Source: an uncultured Sunxiuqinia sp.
Lineage (GTDB): Bacteria > Bacteroidota > Bacteroidia > Bacteroidales > Prolixibacteraceae
DNA: 64,000 nucleotides
Reading direction: 5' to 3'
Assembly: GCF_963678245.1 (NCBI RefSeq)
Contig: NZ_OY782767.1
Span: 1 to 64,000, forward strand
The notes under the pieces are model-generated. The model was given only the letters and a program-made list of their open reading frames with translations, was not told where the DNA came from and did not search any database. Every line of letters starts with the position of its first letter. The stretch's first letter is position 1. Of the stretch, positions 60,404 to 64,000 are shown piece by piece. A program made the position numbers and the translations under genes.

Positions 60404-60652
60404 TTATTCTTTGTCGCAGCTTGCTTTCTTATCGCAGCTTTTTTTCTTATCGCAGCTAGCTTTCTTCTTATCACAGCAAGCTTTTTTCTTTTCACATCCT
60501 TCTTTTTTGTCAGCAGTAGCTTCTTTCTTCACTTTATCATCCTTGCTCATTGTGCTCATTTGCTCAGTTTTTGTTTCCTGAACATTAACAGCGTAACTAG
60601 CTGATACACCAAAAGCGAAAACAATTGCCAACATTAAAATCAACTTTTTCAT
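60404..60652 (-). CDS. Secreted Lys/Cys-rich repeat peptide
   Basis: An 82-residue protein with a signal peptide (KKLILMLAIVFAFGVSASYA). After an acidic/basic linker, the last 32 residues consist of repeats of KKxxCDKK (for example EGCEKKKACCDKKKASC), giving six Cys and many Lys. Such tails may bind metals, heme or polyanions, or form disulfides; no family is recognised. It lies 109 bases downstream of aspA on the same strand, with its own terminator, so independent expression is likely. Confidence 0.75.
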   Translation of the reverse strand: MKKLILMLAIVFAFGVSASYAVNVQETKTEQMSTMSKDDKVKKEATADKKEGCEKKKACCDKKKASCDKKKSCDKKASCDKE

Positions 60653-60760
60653 AATTTCTCGTTTTTAAAGTTTATAACGGGAGCAATTTATTAAGAATAA
60701 TTCTAAATAAAAACAGATTTAACATTTATTTAGAATTATTTTTGTTTTTAACCAACTTAC

Positions 60761-62152
60761 TTAAAACCCTAATTTATTGATTGCTTCAGGAGTAATCAGC
60801 GCTTCAAATTCACTTTCTGAAAGTAATTTTTCAGTCAGAATAATTTGGTAAATACTTACTTTCTTTTCTTGAGACTGTTGAACAATTTGGCTGCATTTTT
60901 CATAACCCAGTGCTGGAATCATAGCTGTGATCATGGCTGTCGAATTCAATACTTGCTCTTTGCATTTTTCCGGATTAGCTGTAATTCCTTGTACGCATTT
61001 ACTGTTTAAGCTAATAACTGTCCGTTCTAATAACTGTAGATTTTCAAGTAAGTTATGAGCAATTACCGGCATAAACTGATTGAGTTCGAGCGTGCCATTT
61101 GATGCCGCTTGGGTAATTACCGCGTCGTTGCCAATCACCTGCATAGCAGCCTGAATGGTTGCTTCTGGTATTACGGGGTTTACTTTTCCGGGCATAATGG
61201 ATGAACCCGCCTGAACCGGGGGAAGGTTTATTTCTCCGAATCCTGCATCGGGGCCACTGGACAGCAAGCGTAGGTCGTTGGACACTTTAATCAGGTTGCT
61301 GGCACAGGCTTTTAAAATGCCTGATACTTCAACAAAAACGTCCGCATTTTGCGTGTTTTCAACCAGATTTTCGGCTCGCGCCAGCGATGTGTTTGTAAGC
61401 TCCCGTAGTCGGTCGGTTACCTGAAATATAAATTGACGTGGAGCACCCAGACCACTACCAATCGCTGTTCCGCCCAAATTGACTACACGTAATCGTTCTT
61501 CGCATTTGTAAATCCGCCATCGATCGCGGTTGAATGCCTCGGCATAGGCAGCTATTTCACGCCCCAGCGTGGTTAAAACGGCATCCTGTAGTTGTGTTCG
61601 CCCGAGCTTGACGACATTGGCAAACTCTTTTTCTTTTTTCTGGAAGGTTTCCTGTAACTCTAAAACCGCTTGTTCCAACCGGCGAAGCAGAAAGATAGCG
61701 GCAAGTTTTAAAGCGGTTGGATATGTGTCATTGGTAGATTGATGCAGGTTGATATCGTTGAGAGGGGAGATTGTTTGATAATCACCAAGCGGTTTTCCCA
61801 CCAGCTGCAGTGCGCGGTTGGCAAGCACCTCATTTACGTTCATATTGGTTGACGTTCCGGCGCCTCCTTGCAGCGCCTCCACAAGAACATGCTCTGTTAG
61901 CTGGCCGTTGCCCATTTCCTGACAAGCACGTTCAATGGCATTGGCATTTTCATCATCCGGGAAATAGCCCAGCTTTCGGTTGATTTGAGCACAAGCCAGT
62001 TTTACCCAGCCATAAGCTTTAACCAATTCCGGGTTGACAGGGCGCTGAGCCAGCTGAAAATTCTCCAATGCCCGTGTGGTATGGATGCCATAAAGCTTAT
62101 CGACAGGGATTTCCTTTGAACCTAAAAAATCAGTTTCAGTGCGTGTCGTCAT
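60761..62152 (-). CDS. aspA: Aspartate ammonia-lyase
   Basis: A 463-residue fumarase/aspartase-superfamily enzyme that converts aspartate to fumarate and ammonia. The signature GSSIMPGKVNPVIPE lies at about residues 315-330, with HQSTNDTYPTALK and ALQGGAGTSTNMNVNEV earlier. It is close in size to other AspA (about 470). It sits 32 bases after hydG, in the place where Bacteroidota often carry aspA among hydrogenase maturation genes, possibly because fumarate is an electron acceptor or because ammonia/fumarate links to HydG chemistry. Confidence 0.93.
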   Translation of the reverse strand: MTTRTETDFLGSKEIPVDKLYGIHTTRALENFQLAQRPVNPELVKAYGWVKLACAQINRKLGYFPDDENANAIERACQEMGNGQLTEHVLVEALQGGAGTSTNMNVNEVLANRALQLVGKPLGDYQTISPLNDINLHQSTNDTYPTALKLAAIFLLRRLEQAVLELQETFQKKEKEFANVVKLGRTQLQDAVLTTLGREIAAYAEAFNRDRWRIYKCEERLRVVNLGGTAIGSGLGAPRQFIFQVTDRLRELTNTSLARAENLVENTQNADVFVEVSGILKACASNLIKVSNDLRLLSSGPDAGFGEINLPPVQAGSSIMPGKVNPVIPEATIQAAMQVIGNDAVITQAASNGTLELNQFMPVIAHNLLENLQLLERTVISLNSKCVQGITANPEKCKEQVLNSTAMITAMIPALGYEKCSQIVQQSQEKKVSIYQIILTEKLLSESEFEALITPEAINKLGF

Positions 62153-62184
62153 GGTTTAAGTTTGTGATTTCAAGTTTCGGTTCA

Positions 62185-63576
62185 TTAACAAAACACATCG
62201 GACTGCCCTCGGTTGACCCGGTCGACCAATTTCCTGGCTCTTTCTGCTGGTAGTCCTTCCATATCGGCAATGGTGCTTTCTATCAATTGAATGCCTGTTT
62301 TTTTTGTTTCGGGCGACGCATAATTGTTGACGTACTCCATAAAACTCGACAAAGCGTTTGGACCGCAGTGTGCTTTTATTGTTCCGGGTTTAGCGATATC
62401 CATGAAATCTTGTCCTGTCCGGCCTAACCGATAACACCCTGTGCAAAACGAGGGGACATAGCCCATTTGTGCTACATCGCGGATAACTTCATCCAACGAG
62501 CGGTGATCACCCAGGCTAAATTGTCCGGAAATCTCATCGTCGTGTTCGTATCCTCCTGGGTTGGTTCGGCTGCCGGCAGATATTTGCGACACACCCAGTG
62601 AGAATGTCTCCGTTCGTGTTTTTGCATTTTCCCGTGTCGACATGATGATACCGGTGTAGGGAACAGCCAAACGGAGAATAGCTACTATTTTTCGAAATTC
62701 GAAGTCGCTAACAACATAGGGTGGATTTGAGGCCATGTCGGAACCGGTTGCCGGTTCTATACGCGGAACACTTATCGTATGTGGCCCAACTCCAAAGACC
62801 CTTTCCAACTCGCCGATGTGTTGCATCATTGCCAACAAGTCGAAGCGGTAATCATATAGTCCTAACAGAACGCCAATACCTAAATCATCGATACCTGCTT
62901 CCATCGCACGATGCAAGGCCGTTACACGCCAAGCGTAATTCATTTTAAGTCCACCGGTATGCACTTTTTTATAGGTTGGCTGGTGGTAGGTTTCCTGAAA
63001 AATTTGGTAAGTTCCTATCTTTTCGTTTTTAAGCAATTTGAACTCCTCGACAGTGAGCGGAGCGACATTCACATTCACCCGTCTGATTTCGGCATTGTTG
63101 TGCTTGGCTTCATAAACAGAACGAACAGAATCCAGTACATATTGAAAATCGTGGTTTGGATAGGATTCACCCGCTACCAGCAGCACTCGTTTGTGTCCCT
63201 GCTTGATCAGCATTTCTGTTTCTTTAACGATCTCCGGCTGAGTTAATGAGCGTCGAACAATTGCTTTATTTTTAGCCCTAAATGCACAGTAGGTGCATTC
63301 GTTAGCACATAGGTTCGAAATATAAAGAGGTGCAAAAATAACTAAGCGCTTTCCGTAAATAGTATCTTTAATATGATTTGCCGTTTGGAAAAGTTTTTCC
63401 AACTGCACCGGATCGGTCACACTGGTTAAGATGGCCACATCCTGTAAGTTTAAGCCTTTCATTTCTCTGGCTTTTACCAATACTTCGTTTACCTCTTCGG
63501 CAGAAGGGGTGCTGTGTTTATCAAGAGTTTTACTTATTTCTTGTTCGTTGATAAACGATTGTTTTGCTGTATGCAT
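62185..63576 (-). CDS. hydG: [FeFe]-hydrogenase maturase, radical SAM tyrosine lyase HydG
   Basis: A 463-residue radical SAM enzyme. The cluster motif is C90-x3-C94-x2-C97 in NLCANECTYCAFR. The C-terminal auxiliary cluster ligands are CTGCYRLGRTGQDFMD and AHCGPNAL. HydG splits tyrosine to CO and cyanide ligands of the H-cluster. It follows the TM1266-like gene by 6 bases and precedes aspA, forming an operon. HydE is not in the window. Confidence 0.97.
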   Translation of the reverse strand: MHTAKQSFINEQEISKTLDKHSTPSAEEVNEVLVKAREMKGLNLQDVAILTSVTDPVQLEKLFQTANHIKDTIYGKRLVIFAPLYISNLCANECTYCAFRAKNKAIVRRSLTQPEIVKETEMLIKQGHKRVLLVAGESYPNHDFQYVLDSVRSVYEAKHNNAEIRRVNVNVAPLTVEEFKLLKNEKIGTYQIFQETYHQPTYKKVHTGGLKMNYAWRVTALHRAMEAGIDDLGIGVLLGLYDYRFDLLAMMQHIGELERVFGVGPHTISVPRIEPATGSDMASNPPYVVSDFEFRKIVAILRLAVPYTGIIMSTRENAKTRTETFSLGVSQISAGSRTNPGGYEHDDEISGQFSLGDHRSLDEVIRDVAQMGYVPSFCTGCYRLGRTGQDFMDIAKPGTIKAHCGPNALSSFMEYVNNYASPETKKTGIQLIESTIADMEGLPAERARKLVDRVNRGQSDVFC

Positions 63577-63582
63577 GGTCTG

Positions 63583-63837
63583 TTATTTTTTTGCTAGTCC
63601 TGATTTTACTTTAACGCCATTGATGGCTCCAAGGCGACCGGTAAGTTTTCCTATTTCGTCGGTGTTGCTGTTTACAACTAATGTGATAACTGATGTATTG
63701 CCTTTTATTTTGGGAATGCCAGTTCTGGCAAGAATTAAGTCGGCATGCTCGCTAAGTATTTCGTTTACAACACCTGCTGACTGTTCACGATCTTCAATAA
63801 TTATTCCGACAAAACCTAGACGATTCTGTATATTCAT
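63583..63837 (-). CDS. TM1266-family putative regulator of the iron-only hydrogenase system
   Basis: An 84-residue ACT/NikR-like small protein: RLGFVGIIIEDREQSAGVVNEIL, ADLILARTGIPK, TLVVNSNTDEIGKLTGRLGAI. Such proteins are encoded next to hyd maturation genes and have been suggested to regulate them; mechanism unknown. It is the first gene of a TM1266-hydG-aspA unit, with a leader of about 130 bases upstream. Confidence 0.88.
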   Translation of the reverse strand: MNIQNRLGFVGIIIEDREQSAGVVNEILSEHADLILARTGIPKIKGNTSVITLVVNSNTDEIGKLTGRLGAINGVKVKSGLAKK

Positions 63838-63850
63838 GATCTTTTTTTTG

Positions 63851-63964
63851 TGCGGGAATAGGGGAGTAGCAATACAAAATACTGCTCATGAAAAAGAACA
63901 GTAGTTGTAACTGATGGATATTTCGTACTTTCCCCCTTGAAGTCAGTCCGTTGACCTTCCCGCA
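63851..63964 (-). promoter_or_regulatory. Structured 5' leader of the hyd operon
   Basis: TGCGGGAA (63851-63858 on the plus strand) and TTCCCGCA (63957-63964) are perfect 8-bp complements about 98 bases apart. Between them lie a second weak pair (AGGGG with CCCCT) and a local hairpin AGCAGTA TTTTG TATTGCT. The layout resembles a riboswitch or other structured leader. I do not recognise a known class. Confidence 0.45.
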
Positions 63965-63974
63965 GGTTTGGCCG

Positions 63975-63982
63975 CAAAACTA
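63975..63982 (-). promoter_or_regulatory. -7 promoter box of the TM1266-hydG-aspA operon
   Basis: On the minus strand TAGTTTTG fits TAnnTTTG. The start site would lie near 63968, just before the structured leader. The -33 element would fall at or beyond the window edge. Confidence 0.5.
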
Positions 63983-64000
63983 CAATAGTTTGGTCATATT

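Noticed and set aside
63851-63964. Leader as a cobalamin riboswitch
   Set aside because: Short stretches (GGGGGAAA, GAAATATCC) recall the cobalamin element, but the CCCGCnACTG box and order of helices are missing.

Overview
The window reads as chromosomal DNA of an AT-rich, probably anaerobic or facultative Bacteroidota, most likely near the Marinilabiliales/Prolixibacteraceae. Support comes from a type IX secretion sorting tail, TAnnTTTG -7 promoter boxes, hydF/hydG/TM1266 hydrogenase maturation genes with aspA among them, nfnAB, a LysM-PBP1 protein, a DPP-IV-type S9 peptidase and a GH20 hexosaminidase. The lineage is inference; no rRNA or other marker is present.

Region 1 (1-16912) is the most unusual part. 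It is a one-directional array of 13 small gene cassettes, all coding on the minus strand. They are separated by 14 imperfectly palindromic sites: one cut by the window edge, twelve of 130-136 bp and one of 190 bp. Each site starts with a nnnnAAC core and ends with a GTTnnnn core. The bases at the left end of each cassette are the reverse complement of those at its right end, which is what circular integron cassettes with attC sites predict. Stop codons fall within about 21 bases of the site core. No integrase is visible. Cargo includes a pentapeptide-repeat protein, a RelA/SpoT-type nucleotide synthetase, a PIF1-like helicase, a possible HEPN protein, a complete three-gene ABC-ATPase conflict system (ABC-3C) in one cassette, a TlpA-like thioredoxin, a frameshifted CdiI-type immunity gene, and several unrecognised proteins.

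Region 2 (16913-18887) is gene-poor: a possible 14th cassette, a terminator-like hairpin, a perfect 15-bp inverted repeat, a 42-45 bp tandem repeat and a frameshifted lipoprotein gene.

Region 3 (18888-29523) is ordinary core genome: a K+/H+ antiporter, a methyltransferase, guaA, an S41 protease followed by pnuC-nadR (nicotinamide riboside uptake and phosphorylation), cysK-cysE, and an RlmL-like RNA methyltransferase.

Region 4 (29710-35821) is a candidate signalling or peptide system. It has a 43-residue peptide with a double-glycine leader, a divergent membrane-anchored TPR-CHAT protease, a membrane anti-sigma-like protein with repeated N-terminal modules and a TPR tail, and an ECF-like sigma factor. 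Three copies of a short leader motif (AAAGGTAACCCCTT) and an apparent deletion relic of a second CHAT gene lie in the same locus.

Region 5 (36367-57513) holds a TonB-like protein, an Omp85-like outer membrane protein, DPP-IV, a SNF2 helicase, nfnAB plus a dihydroorotate-dehydrogenase-like gene, a LysM-PBP1 protein, GH20, an FAD oxidoreductase, an EEP hydrolase, an esterase, a DUF5808-like protein, a frameshifted marC and a TVP38 protein.

Region 6 (57510-64000) holds hydF, a T9SS cargo protein, a 21-bp tandem repeat, a secreted Lys/Cys-rich peptide, aspA, hydG and the TM1266-family regulator. The last is preceded by a promoter and a leader closed by a perfect 8-bp long-range stem.
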